From positions 5,722,696 through 5,786,695 of the forward strand of contig OX579638.1 of NCBI GenBank assembly GCA_951230915.1: 64,000 nt of DNA, written 5' to 3'. Made by a program: the position numbers and the translations under genes. This DNA comes from Antitrichia curtipendula (taxonomy: Eukaryota; Streptophyta; Bryopsida; Hypnales; Leucodontaceae). Within the stretch, counting starts at the first letter, position 1; every line of letters begins with the position of its first letter. The notes under the pieces are model-generated. The model was not told the origin of the DNA, did no database searches, and worked only from the letters and a program-made list of their open reading frames with translations. Positions 10,344 through 22,320 of this stretch are shown piece by piece.

Positions 10344-13300
10344 ATGGCACCCAACACCTCCCAAGATTCTCCTGCGTGGAAAAAAACCGCTCTTTTCCCT
10401 TGGGGATTCACAAGTCTTGAGCTTGCGACACTAGCCTTTGCGCTCCTCGCTTCCTCGGCGCTGCTGTATGGCGTTGCGCAAGCGCACGAGCGAAAACGCC
10501 GTCGACTTCCCCCGGGACCTCGTCCATGGCCGATCGTGGGGAACCTCCTCGTGATGGCATCTCGCCTGCCTCATCGAGCTTTGAGAAAGCTTTCGAACCA
10601 GTATGGAGGCGTGATGTACCTTCGCTTAGGTATGTGTGCACAGTGAACCTTCTGTGATCACTCTGTGTTGATAGCTACACTGGACGCCCTAATTTTTGGA
10701 AATTGTTGTTGTTGAAAGAGTGTGATTACTCACAGGTAATCACAAATGTCGTCAGGGAGCTCTGTTTGTTTCTATTGAATTTCAACCCTGTGCGATTCTG
10801 AATTCGAGTCTCGAAACTGTCCATAATATATAATTTCCGTAACTTCTGTGATTTCTGTTTGTTGCAAACTACGCTGTTGCGGAGTTTGCGGAGTTTGGAA
10901 TCGGGTTTGGAATAAGGTCCACGGAATTTCGCCCATTTGTCATTGAAGTGTGAGTACAGACGGGTAAGAGTGTGAATCCTCTCGGGTATTCACAATTTCA
11001 GTCATGGAATTCTGTTGGTTTGTTTTTAATTTCAACCCTGTGCGATTCTGAACCGTAAAATCTTGATTAGCAAATATTCTCCATAACACTTACATAATGG
11101 CAAAGCGTTCTTGGAAGAGGAAAGATCGCCAATTGTCACGTTGTGCGTTCAATTTGAACGTACGTCCGGAGTAAGTTGTGAGACTGGATCATAGGAAACC
11201 ACATGGAAACCTATGTGAGATTGCCTTGAATTGGTTCCACGTCTTGTTGTGTAATATCAAGAGGAATTGCTAAGAGTGCAGCTTTCAGTTTAGCAATTGG
11301 ATTTACAATACCGCGGAGCTGAGAGTCGTGTAGTTTGTATTTCTGTTTGAGTGTCAGGATCCAGTCCCTGCGTGGTGATTTCAAGCGCGGCAGCGGCCAA
11401 GGAAATGACACGGCCGTCCACCGACGCCAGTTTTTCCAACCGTCCGCAATGCCTGCTCTTCGGAATCATCTCCAACAACTACCAGACGCTCTTGCACGCT
11501 CCGCACGGTCCCTACTGGCGGCAGCTGCGCAAGTTCAGCAGCAGCCAGCTCTTTTCGCCTCTGCGTCACGCCTCCTACCAAGATGCCCGCGAACAGGAGC
11601 TTCGCAACATGATGACGGTGCTGGAGCAACATGCGGACAAGGGAGAAGCTGTCAATGTGAATTACTGGCTTTTTGAACTCAGCGCCAACGTCATGACCCG
11701 GATGCTAATCAACAAAAGGTTAACAAATTCTGGCCTCAGCTTAACTTACTTGTTCATGAATCACTGACATACCAGCACTTTCATTTGCTTCCTTCTTGAA
11801 ATTTCTGAAAATACCAGTTGCTTCTTCAGAATGCTCGAGGCTGAACCCAAGTTTTACTAGAACTTGAGGCTGAATTGGAGTAACGAATTCATGAAAGATC
11901 CTTCAACCAATCCATGGTCGCAGACCAGTGTCACTCACTACAACAGTAAATAGCGGTTGCAACGCATCATCAATTATTTTGGAATGGTTTTGAAATGTTT
12001 CCGTAACTTTGCCTGAAACTAGCTTAACTCTGTAATGGTCTATTGCAAACCAAAAATGCTGCAAACTTGTTGCAAAAGTACTCTTGGGCACGGAACCAAT
12101 GCATATCCAGGTTTAATCTGTTACTAGTGACTGGAGGTTAGGTTTAGAAAGAGGAGTACTTTCTACAAGTTAGAAGTCATCATATACGTCGGACATTTCC
12201 AACACTGATATGAAGCTGAGTAGAAGTAACACACAAGGGCACAATCAAATTTTTCTTGAATGCTTGGTATAACGAATTTGTGATGAGTTTAATCTTCTAA
12301 AGTTTACAACGAAAGTGCGCCACGGAGTCGATGCTGCAGATACTTTGGAAGTGGAGGTGCGTCGCAGGAGGAACGGGATGAGATGCACCAGTTGTTTCTC
12401 ACGTTGGTGAGGATGGCCATGTCCGTGGTTATCGGCGACTTCATTCCCAGCTTGAGCTTCGTGGCGAAACTGCAAGGCACACACAAACAATTCGAGGGTC
12501 TCCGTGACGACGCTTTGAGAACTGTTGGCAAGATGATGGAGCTAGAGAATCACCGAGAACGAGCCAAGGAGAGACTGGGCGACGACAGCTACGTGCCTGA
12601 CTTCGTGGATATGATCTCCACGGCCCCTCTGGTCAATGGAACTCAGCCGTTGCCTGACCAAATTCAGACCTTGATGATTTACGTAAGACCCCAAGCCAAT
12701 TTCAATGCAATTTGCAAGTTTCCAAGTTTCCGAGCATGTTTCCGTGTGATAACTAGGACAGGTATAGTTTGAAATCAGTATGTTTGTACTAAGCTTTGCC
12801 ATTTTCACCGAAATTTTCCAATTTAATGGAAATTCCCTTACAAATATGTGATTTCCTTTGATCATCAGTAAGTTGATTTTCCCACTCAGAGATTCGTCCT
12901 AGGTCACATCTAGCCAGCTGAATTTGGTCATTTCAGTCGCAAACTCTCATTCGCTGAACTCACAGATTAATTTGTCGAGGCGTCCAAAATGTAAGTCAGG
13001 GTGGTATGTGGCGCATACCAAAATGGCAAGTTTTCGAGTGGCAATACTGTGATGGTCTTGCGCACAAAACTCTAAAATCTACTAGAGAGTAAAGGTATAA
13101 AGAGTTGACAGGTCCATTTTAGGTTTCGGTTGGGCAACGGCATGCTCCAATTTTCATGCCCAAACCTCTAAACTCTACTAAACGTAACTATGAGATTTAA
13201 AGGTTTGGACAGGTCAATTTGAGGGTTCGCTGCATGCTCCAGTTTCTTTTGGCAATCCAAAGCTGCACAGTCGCTTAATTCCTTGTTAGATTCTACCTCA

Positions 13301-14572
13301 AGTACCATTTAATAGACTTTCCGCCGCTGTGAGACTTGCAGGAATTGCTCGGCGCCGGAACAGAGACAGCCTCCACAACAGTCGAGTGGGCGATGGCGGA
13401 GCTGGTTGCACATCCCGACTTGATGAAGCATGCGCAGCAGGAGCTCGACGTCGTGGTGGGACGCAACGGCAATGGCCGACTCGTGCAAGAATCCGATCTG
13501 CCCAACCTTCCGTTTCTTTGCGCCATCATGAAGGAGACTTTTCGGTTGCACCCTCCGGCTCCTCTGGCAGCTCCGAGGGCATGCACGCAGGCTGTGGAAG
13601 CTTGGGGCTACCGAATTCCCGCTAATTCCCGGCTCATACTGAACTTGCACGCCATCCATCGGGATCCGAATTTGTATACCAATCCTGACGCGTTCAATCC
13701 CGGGGTACCGTCCTGCCATCTAATTTTTCATGCTGATGAGCGCATCCAGTGTTTGTGATTTTGCAAATCAGAGCACATGTTGTGGAAGTAAGTGGTTAGT
13801 CTGGCTTCTTGCGATTGAGGGACAGTCTTATTAGAGGTCGAATAATATGAATGTGAGACAAGTGTGCTGCAGGATATTCGAGAAGAGAGGGTCAGATCAA
13901 AATTGTCTAAGTGGTCTGAGTGAGATGATAAGATGAATCCAGTGATGTTTTGGTTTTCGAATGGGGATTCATTGTGAACAAGTATTCAGCGGTGAATACA
14001 GTATAATATGTGTATGGCGGACACAGGGTCCTTGACCAACCATGGGACCATGAACTCGTTGTCTACAATTCTCTCACAATTCAAAATGATTCAAAGATTC
14101 GAAGCTGGAGTAGCTGTGAATATTCTAGAATGCTTTGAATTGTAAGAAACACATTGCAATATTAGATTTTATTGAAAACGGTTCCAAAACACGTTTGTAA
14201 ATTGCAAACCAATTGTCTGTGCTTATTATCGTTGAGGGTTTTAGGGTTTGATTGCTAACCCGGCATGTCGATGCGCAGAGATTCATGGACCATCCCGAAG
14301 TGGACGCGCTGTCGGGATTTGACTTCTATGAGCTGATCCCGTTCAGCGTGGGTCGACGCATGTGCCCGGGCGCACAATTGGGCAACACCATGGTGCACCT
14401 AATGCTGGGCAACCTCCTCCATAGCTATCACTGGTCTCTTCCGAAAGACATCAACCTGGAGCGCTTTCGGCGAGACAATCAGCATGAAGTCTTCGGCATA
14501 ACCGTGGGCAGGAAAGACCCTTTGGTCTTGTTGGCCACGCCCAGAGAAGTTTTCGGTGCACCGTCAACTTGA
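10344..14572 (+). CDS. Cytochrome P450 (A-type, CYP71 clan), five exons
   Basis: ER-anchored haem monooxygenase; the substrate is not predictable. Exons: 10344-10629, 11358-11718, 12340-12682, 13342-13704 and 14279-14572, all GT-AG and in frame, giving 548 residues, a usual plant length. Visible features in order: N-terminal membrane anchor (about 22-43), basic RKRRR, the proline hinge PPGP (56-59), a WRQLRK helix-C motif, the I-helix oxygen-binding AGTET (335-339), the K-helix ExxR (395-398), a PGRF in place of the usual PERF (450-453), and the haem loop FSVGRRMCPG with ligand Cys480. The start is the first ATG in the frame, and it precedes the anchor directly. The family within the 71 clan was not resolved; four introns is more than the single intron common in seed-plant A-type genes. 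There are no partner biosynthetic genes nearby. Confidence 0.93.
10730..11055 (+). repeat. Duplication inside P450 intron 1
   Basis: The block ATTTCAACCCTGTGCGATTC preceded by a TTCTGTTGGTTTGTTT-like run occurs twice, around 10757-10803 and 11005-11053, about 250 bp apart in direct orientation. The intron appears to have grown by local duplication. Confidence 0.55.
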
Positions 14573-16340
14573 TCACCACCTCGATACTTGCACCAAATCC
14601 TAAAACCCTGAATTTGATACATGCTAGAGGTTTAGCAAGTGTATCGTATCAATGATGGTTCCTGCATTGAGTTCTACAATAGATCCAGACTTTCTTTGAC
14701 CAACAAGTTAGAGCTTTTGTATGCCCGTAATTCCTTACTTGAAATAAAATATAAAATAAAAATGAAAATAAACACTTACCATATCTAGAAAAATCTTCAC
14801 CATCTTAAGAAGCGGCTATGCTAGGAGAGGCTCAATCTGTCCTTATAGCGATGGATTGCTTTTCAAGATAAATCCTCCTCAAAATTCTTCACCTGTAAAT
14901 TTTTTTAAATGTGAAGCCTCCTCCTTGGTCCAGAACCAATAGAGGGCTAAACTGATGGTAAGTGCAGAATCTGCATGTAAGTATCCAAGTGGAATGAGAC
15001 CTTAATCCAGAAAGGACACCGTGGATGTTTAGTGTCCGATGAATGACAAGGCATTTTCCTGTGTAGGATAGAAATACAACTATTCATCCTTGAAATTAGT
15101 TTTGGAAAGTAGAGATTTTCTACAGTATTTTGACTTCAAATGAGTTATTTTGGTTTTTTTAATACCAATTATTCCCATGGTTTCAAAATTGATGATTTCC
15201 ACCATGCATCCTTCCAAGGTTAAATGAGTTTTGTAGTTAAGTATGTGAATGGAGATACACTTTAGCATGTCGCTTTGCATCGGGTGTTTTTTATAGTTTG
15301 GTGACAAGTAACCTTCTCATGTCAACTTTTGGCTAAGTTTCAATATTTTATTATCACAAAGAAATATTATAATGAGTGGATTCTAGGAGTTTATTTTATA
15401 GCATACAAGCTGTTAAGGGACCTCATAGGAAATAAATGATGATGCTATTGTCTTTGAAGCAATGGTTCATTTTTTTTGAGTAAGGGTCTACTAAAACTCA
15501 CATGTGTTCTTCTGCCAATGTAAGTCACCTCCCCCTTCCCTTCAGTCCAGACAAATCTCTAGGCACAAGGATAGGATCACTTTTGGGTAATATCCTTGTA
15601 TTCATCATTACACTTATTAAAAAATGAGGGTTGGCCATGTTACCAAAAATAATATCCCTCCAAACAAAATAGAATTTTTAAAATAGTCTTGATCTTTACA
15701 TAGTTGAAGATGAGATGATAACAAGTTCATGACAATTCCAAAATCATGATTTGTCATTTGGCTAATTAAAAAACAAGCAAAGTACATTTTGAGAAAATTA
15801 TTGTCTAAGAGGTATTTATTTAACAAAGTTTGTGCCAAATTGGAACAATTCAAGCTCATTTCAAGCTCTAGCATACCCATGTGAAAACAATGGCTCATGA
15901 TTTGAGAAGTGCAGTTGTTGAAAATTAGATTAAATTTGCAAATGAAGAAAATAGAAATTTACTTTTATGTGTCAAGGATTCCCTATTATGTTGATTTAGA
16001 GTGCTCACCAAGGTTCTTTACATTGTGATAAACTTGTAATGCAAAAGAAGATAAAAGATTTTGATACATCACTTACATTCAACCTTCAGAGCAGAGTAGA
16101 GCAACTGAATGAATATCCTACCAAGCTAGCCTAGATGTGTACTACTAGCTAGCTAATCCATTTTGCAGCAACCACACACTAATTCCTCTATGGCAGAAAA
16201 ACACCAAAAAATAACATCTACTAGGTCAAATGATTATTACTTTGGATAAGAATGTTAGTCTATTGGATGGACGAAGGATGAATTATAACACTAAGTGACC
16301 AACATGGATACATAACATATCATGATGGAGTTAGTTGGAG
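14573..16340. other. Intergenic region downstream of the P450
   Basis: A CTTGAAATAAAATATAAAATAAAA stretch-type AT tract near 14740-14775 may hold the poly(A) signal of the P450 gene. The rest is AT-rich with no convincing coding or repeat structure. Confidence 0.4.
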
Positions 16341-16346
16341 TTGGAA

Positions 16347-16550
16347 CATTAGAAGAAACCCATGTTTTTTTTGACATGCCTTGATTTTTTATGACGGATT
16401 TTTTTGAACATCTAGCTATTTTTATGTTGTTTATGATGTTCATTGGATGTTATTGTTGACATAAAATAGCTAGATGTCAAAATAGATGTCCAAAAAAATC
16501 CGTCTTAAAAAATCAGGGCATGTCAAAAAAAACATGGATTTCTTCTAGTG
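16347..16550. mobile_element. CACTA-type hairpin MITE (204 bp)
   Basis: Left terminus CATTAGAAGAAACCCATG; right terminus, reverse-complemented, CACTAGAAGAAATCCATG. Inverted repeats of roughly 70 bp each leave a short loop, so the transcript would form a long hairpin. The 3-bp duplication GAA at 16344-16346 and 16551-16553 fits CACTA transposition. Confidence 0.85.
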
Positions 16551-16899
16551 GAATTTGATGTATGGCTCAAGACACTATCAAAGTAATTATAATTGTAGTT
16601 TTCCTGCTTGGTACTATGGTGATAAGTAGAGGGCATCGTAGTCTAGCTCTCTCTCTTTTGCGCTAGTGAATCAATGCCTAGTGCTTATTGTTAGCAACTA
16701 GTGTACTTTGTAACCATGTGTGGTACAAAATGAGTGTATTAGATATATTACGCTTAATATCATGCTTGTCTTTGGGCTCTTTGAATGCATGTCTATCAAT
16801 GTTGTCTTGTGTGAGTGTTGAATTGTGAGGCAACCAACATGCCGAGAAGGTGTTGGAATCTGCTAGTTTGGGGAGGGTAGCCAAACTGAGGATTGCTTA

Positions 16900-18790
16900 G
16901 TTGAAAGTGAAGTGCCCAACACTTAAAGAATCTGTTGTCATTGCCTCTAGTAAACACAATCTATACAAGTCTTGTGGTGATATTTTGAGTGCGCAAAGGG
17001 CTGATGCGATTAAGGTAGGCCCACATTATGGGATTTTATGTGCCATATAGCTGCTAATTTCAATCATAGGAATGAAGGGTTTAGGTTCTCCAAGAATTCC
17101 AAGGCACTATCCCAAGCCATGAAGATCTATGGAGGTAGGAGGTATGATTTGTTTGCACTTAACTATACTGGCCCTAGTTATAGCACTATCAAGAATAATA
17201 ATAAAAAGGGCATACAACATGTGTCGGGTGAACATGGGGAGATATTTGCTACAGTGGCAAAAATTTACCAAAACATAGAGGCAACTCACAGGATCAAGGG
17301 GCCAAGGCCAGTTATCCTAGCCGAGGATGAAACTAAGGTCAAATCTAGAGTTTTATACAAGCAAAGGTTCGATACACTTGCTAGTTTGTGCGGTCCAAAG
17401 GAGAGTCACGTTTGTATATCAAATTACAATCCAATCATGGGCACTAGGGAAAGAGGGGTATAATAAAATTTTAGGTTGCTTCCGTAATGACAAAGTGGGT
17501 GGTTTTGCAAGGGTTGTAAATTATGGTGAATTTGCTTCATGACAAGTTGCCAAGGTTAGTACTTTGTGTTTGATGCACTTGTAATTGTTTTGATTCACAA
17601 TGGGTGCAAACTTAGTGGATCAAAATTAGAACTATGTGGGAGAAACATTGCAAGGGATTGATTGGACCTATGATAAAACATATAAGCATTGGAGACTTTT
17701 GTAGGCAATAGTTGATGCTCGCAAAGTACTAATCTACAGATGGAGAATGCTTGAAGGTAGATTGACTAGGGTTGTTATTCAATGATAAGCTAGATTCAGA
17801 TGGTAATGGACAAGGTTTACATGATCAAGATTTTATACATAATGGAAAAAATTAATTAACCCCATTGACTCACATGTTAGAACTTTGTAGCTTAGATCTA
17901 ATGCCGTCACTTTGATTCACTTGGGGTTGGTATACAATAAGTTTGAGGTGACCATCACGGTCTGAAATTGGAGGACACGAATAGAAAAGACTAGCAGAAC
18001 TGGGCATTTGCTCAAAGGATTTGTCAGAAGCGAACTCAGAATTGCTTGGCACTATTGCAGATGGCAAAAGAGGTGCACCAAGAGCGCAAATTGGGGACAT
18101 AGTGCTACTTGGAGGTTTGCGCTAATTGCATAGACATTTTTCTCTTTCCTAGGCTAGATTTGAGGGATAGGGTAGTATTATCATTGAAAGTTTTTTTTTT
18201 CTTTTGCATTTGGAAACTATAGTTTCAATTTGGAAATCATGTTGTGGGGAGAAATTACAAAAAACTAATCCTTGCCATCAATTTTGTGTTCCAACAATGC
18301 TTTTTGGATGTCCAAATGTCTTGTCACTTTGTGGTTCTTCGGATTTGTCACTTTCGGGACAAATACCTGCAGTTGCCAATTCTGCTCCATTTAAGTGGCA
18401 ATGACTCTTGTGAGACTTTTTTTCTAAGGTAGGGAGAATGGAAGGGCGCAAGAGAGCGTATAAATTCTACCAACTAGTCAATACAGCCAATACATTGAAT
18501 CACTTAACTGCTATTGAATACAAAGACAACAATCTAAAGTTTAGAAGAGTACATAATAAAATAGAGAATGTTTGGTCGACCTCCATCCACTCATGGATAA
18601 TGAATTGCCTTGTAATTTAGGGGATTACTTTTTTATATGTTCTTTTGCTACCGTCACTTGTGCATTACAAGAAGGGTTAAAAGAAGCCCAAAGTATGCTG
18701 CGGATTTTGAACATGGCTCCTCCAATGCAATGTACTAACAAGGTATGGTTCTTAACGCCATGGTTGGTGGAAATAGTAGATCCATAGAAT
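16900..18790 (+). pseudogene. Decayed transposon protein of an unnamed type
   Basis: A + strand coding relic runs through several frames. Segments: 17038-17463 with GPRPVILAEDETKVKSRV and a CGPKESHVCI motif; a QDFIHNGKKLINP-like stretch around 17830-17870 followed by a DSHVRTL-like stretch and VYNKFEV; a KDRQNWA-like stretch near 17975-18000; and 18572-18787 with DNELPCNLGDYF. From memory these blocks match a protein found in repeat-like copies in several eukaryotes, with a possible DDE core at the AEDET motif, but I cannot name the family. Stops and frameshifts are frequent, so it is dead. Confidence 0.5.
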
Positions 18791-19483
18791 TTTGCCTACA
18801 TTCTTGCAAAGACACTTGTGAGAGGGGAAGACGAGGTGATGTGGGCTGATGCCAAGGTGATGTGGGCTGATCTTGACAAAATTGCGTTAGATCCAAGTAT
18901 CATTGATAGTAAAGCTTTCTATTTGTGCCAATTTTGTGGCGTTTAGACCTACAATATGAAAGTTATGGATTTTTTTAATTAAAAAAATAATTCCATTATC
19001 TTTTATTTTGTAAAAAACATAACTTTCACATAGCATGTCTAAACACCACATATTAAAGCCTTTGTTCTTCTTTGTTCATTAAACTTTCTACTCGTACCAA
19101 GAACGCAACCTCTCACACTACGGTGTGAAAGTTATTGAATTTCAAAGTTTTAATGAATTAGAAAATCATTTTTACTTCTATTTTGGTTGAAAGCAATCCC
19201 ACAACTACATAAAAAGTGGCGCAAACTTGAGGAATGGCCGGGCCCAGCCATATATAGTGTTCCATGGCACGCACGGCTAGGACCAAAACATGGCTGGCCA
19301 TAGCCAAATTTGGAGAACAAACGGCCAACTATAGAGTCTTCCAAGTGGCATGGAATTGAGCTGAGTGTAATTTCTTCATTGCTTTTGAGGGACCAAATTC
19401 CAACTAGCCCTCTAATATCTGAAAATGAATCCAAACTAGCCTTCATATAAATAAATAAATGAGTCAAATATCAAATCATTGTT
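18791..19483. other. Gene-free stretch before the assembly gap
   Basis: Low-complexity AT-rich sequence, with a GC-richer patch of GGCCGGGCCCAGCC type at 19233-19310. No gene is seen. Confidence 0.4.
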
Positions 19484-19683
19484 NNNNNNNNNNNNNNNNN
19501 NNNNNNNNNNNNNNNNNNNNNNNNNNNNNNNNNNNNNNNNNNNNNNNNNNNNNNNNNNNNNNNNNNNNNNNNNNNNNNNNNNNNNNNNNNNNNNNNNNNN
19601 NNNNNNNNNNNNNNNNNNNNNNNNNNNNNNNNNNNNNNNNNNNNNNNNNNNNNNNNNNNNNNNNNNNNNNNNNNNNNNNNNNN
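19484..19683. other. Assembly gap (200 N)
   Basis: Exactly 200 unknown bases, a round number that suggests a scaffolding placeholder of unknown true size. Confidence 0.97.
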
Positions 19684-20439
19684 CCCAGTCTTGCCCAAGC
19701 TCCTCCACTGTGACGTGGACACGGTGAACCCAATCTCCAACTCCATTAATGAAAAATCTGTCTCATTGCACATGCAATGATGACATTAGAATTTTTTAAT
19801 TTCAAAAAATAATTTTATAATACAACTAACAAGAGCAATGATGTTGTTGTGATGTAAACTCTATTTTTGAGGAGCATAAAGTTGGATTGTGTCATCAATT
19901 AATGCCAAATCCGTCGACCTCGGGCCCAGGCTAGACACTACAAGAAATCGAGGGGTTCTGCGACTGCACTGTGCAACTCATTTTGTAGTTGCATACGTCG
20001 TTTGCAACTAGGTGATAATTTGGAGCCTGCAGTTGCAGTGGACAAGTTGCATGAGTTGCAGTGTAGTCGCAGGGGTTTCATGTCATCGGACAGTATTCAA
20101 AAAACTTCATCGGCGAATTGTTCTGACGTGGAGTTTACTGCCACGTAAGGTCAGGTCTTGCATTCGATACTTTAGGCACTTGTAGTCGACTTCTTTGCAA
20201 CTAACATACACTCGCATGTGACTTATCATATGCAACTTGTTCACAACTTCTTTGCAACTGGATTGTGTTGATGTATGACTTCTTTGCCACTACTATGCAA
20301 CTACAGAGGGATCTACGATTACTTTCTGATGTGTCTAGCTACTCATCAAGTATGCGACTTTTATGCGACAAGTTTTCAACTCATGTGCTACTCCTTTGCT
20401 ACTTCTAAGCAACTTCTGTATAACTCCTATGCAACTAAT

Positions 20440-21190
20440 AGTCAACTCATATGCAATTAAACTGCAACTCAAAATTCACTCAGATAGAACTCATTTGCAA
20501 CTCAAAACCAACTCACATGCAACTAAAAACCAACTTACATACAACTAATTTGCAACTGAAAACCAACTCACATGCAACTCATTTGGAACTCAAAGCCAAC
20601 TCATACACAGCTAGTTTGAAACTCAATACCAACTCTCGTGCAACTCATTTGCTAAAAAAAACTTGCCTCGGGCGACTTGTTTGCAATTCAAAGCCAACTT
20701 ACATGCTACCAATTTCCAACTCAGAGCCAACTCAAGTGCAACTAGTCAGCAACTCAAAGCCAACTTACATGCAACTAGTTTGCAACTCATAGCCAACTTA
20801 CATACTACTGATTTCCAACTCAAAGCCAACTCAGATGCAACTAGTTTGCCACTTTAAGCCAACTCACCTGGAAATAATTTGCAACTCTATACCAACTCAC
20901 ATACAACTAGTTTGCAACTCAAAGCCAACTCAAAAGCAACTCTTTTGCAAAAGAAGGCCTACTCATAGGCAACTAGTTCGCAACTCAAAGCCAACACAAG
21001 AGCAACTACGTTGCAACTCAAAGCCAACTCCCATACAATTAGTTTACAACTGAGAACTGACTCACATACATCTAATTTGCAACTCAAAGCCAACTCAAGG
21101 CCAACTGACATACAACTAGTTTGCAACTGAAGACTCACTCACATACTACTAGTTTGCAACTAAGAACTAACTCATATACTACTAGTTTGC
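20440..21190. repeat. Left subterminal tandem array of the CACTA element
   Basis: More than a dozen imperfect units alternate TTTGCAACTCAAAGCCAACT and CATGCAACTA-type segments, with a spacing of about 60 bp for the larger unit. The array gives long spurious open frames rich in QLKTNS-like words, which I do not regard as coding. Confidence 0.8.
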
Positions 21191-21345
21191 ACTGCATTCC
21201 AAAAACCCTTGCTGCTAAGGGAATTCCCCACATGTTCAAACTCAAGATCCATAGTATCTTTGAGCTTTTTCAAAGTTTGTGGCCTGTGTTTATCCCAGTG
21301 AATAACACTCATATCAAGTATCAAAGGGGCAAAGGCCCTCATAGT

Positions 21346-22083
21346 TTAGTCCCAAGTAGTCTTCCCAGAAGAAGAGGCATCAATTTGACCATTTGACTTC
21401 ACATGTAATTCATTTGGTCTTTTGCCATTATTGCTTCTTTCTTTTGCTTTCTTTTCTAACTCTCTGTACCTCTTGCGTCTAGTAGAATGTCCACCACTCT
21501 CTGACTGACACACCACTTCTTGTGATTGTACACGCCCTTGCCACAAAGCTGAAATAGGGAGAACATGAAATTCAACCATTGCCCGTTGTGGAGGTTCGGT
21601 AGGTGGTGGTGGTATGGACTGTGGTGGTATCCATTGCCACTGCCACTGTCCAGCTGAGCTTTGGTGCATTGGTTGTCTTGCGAATCCACCATGATGAGAA
21701 GGCAAGGATCTTTTTCTACTAACAGAGGCTTCTCCGTATATGCGACTATCATCTTCTTCAAATTGATTGTCTTCATTCCCTGAAAGAATACAACAACATT
21801 AGTAGTATTAAAAGTAATGTACAAAAGAGAAAATTCTTATCATTGAACCTTTGTTTTCTTTAAAAGAAGTTCATTTCCATAAAAAAAAATTCAACTCACC
21901 TTCTTCAGTGCTGTGAGAGTCCTTTGAAGCCGACATGTCATCTTCAGCACTTGCATCTTCATTGATAGCTTTTAGGTCTTCACTGCTAACTCTGGCACTC
22001 TTCTGTGTAGGCAATGCTGGAACTCGAGTATGCTGTTGTTGCACACTTTTGCACTTTGCAATTGAAGCTCCCTTGCAAACCAA
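21346..22083 (-). CDS. TnpA-like accessory protein of the CACTA element (partial, two exons)
   Basis: Two minus-strand exons join in frame: 22083-21900 with donor AAG/GTGAGT, and 21779-21346 with acceptor TTTCAG. The join gives about 204 residues, ending at a stop at 21346-21348; the N-terminus is unresolved and may lie in an upstream exon. The sequence is low-complexity: a Ser/Glu/Asp-rich first part, a Pro/Gln/His-rich middle (QWQWQWIPPQ), and a basic RRKRYRELEKKAKE segment near the end that could bind DNA or form a coiled coil. The position inside a CACTA element suggests the TnpA role of binding subterminal repeats; the sequence alone does not prove it. Confidence 0.45.
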
Positions 22084-22194
22084 CCAGCATTATAGCTTTA
22101 AAGAAAAAGGATATAAAAGCAATCATCTATTTTAGGAGCCACATAATACATGAAGATTTCTGACATTACTTCGGATACTATGCTATGTTGTGTC

Positions 22195-22320
22195 TATTTT
22201 GCAACTACATGGCAAGTAGCAACTGCATGTCAACTAGCTTGCAACTACATGGCAACTAATTGGCAACTACATGGCAACTAATTGGCAACTACATGGCAAC
22301 TAGTTTGCAACTTCAGTTAC
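22195..22320. repeat. Short GGCAACTA array inside the CACTA element
   Basis: About five direct units of ACATGGCAACTAATTGGCA type with a period near 22 bp. A similar array of AAATGCAACTA units is at 24108-24210. Both resemble the subterminal repeats but lie internally. Confidence 0.7.

Noticed and set aside
20275..21053. Long overlapping frames rich in QLKTNSHAT-like words
   Set aside because: They are translations of the CACTA subterminal tandem repeat in several frames and have no independent coding character.
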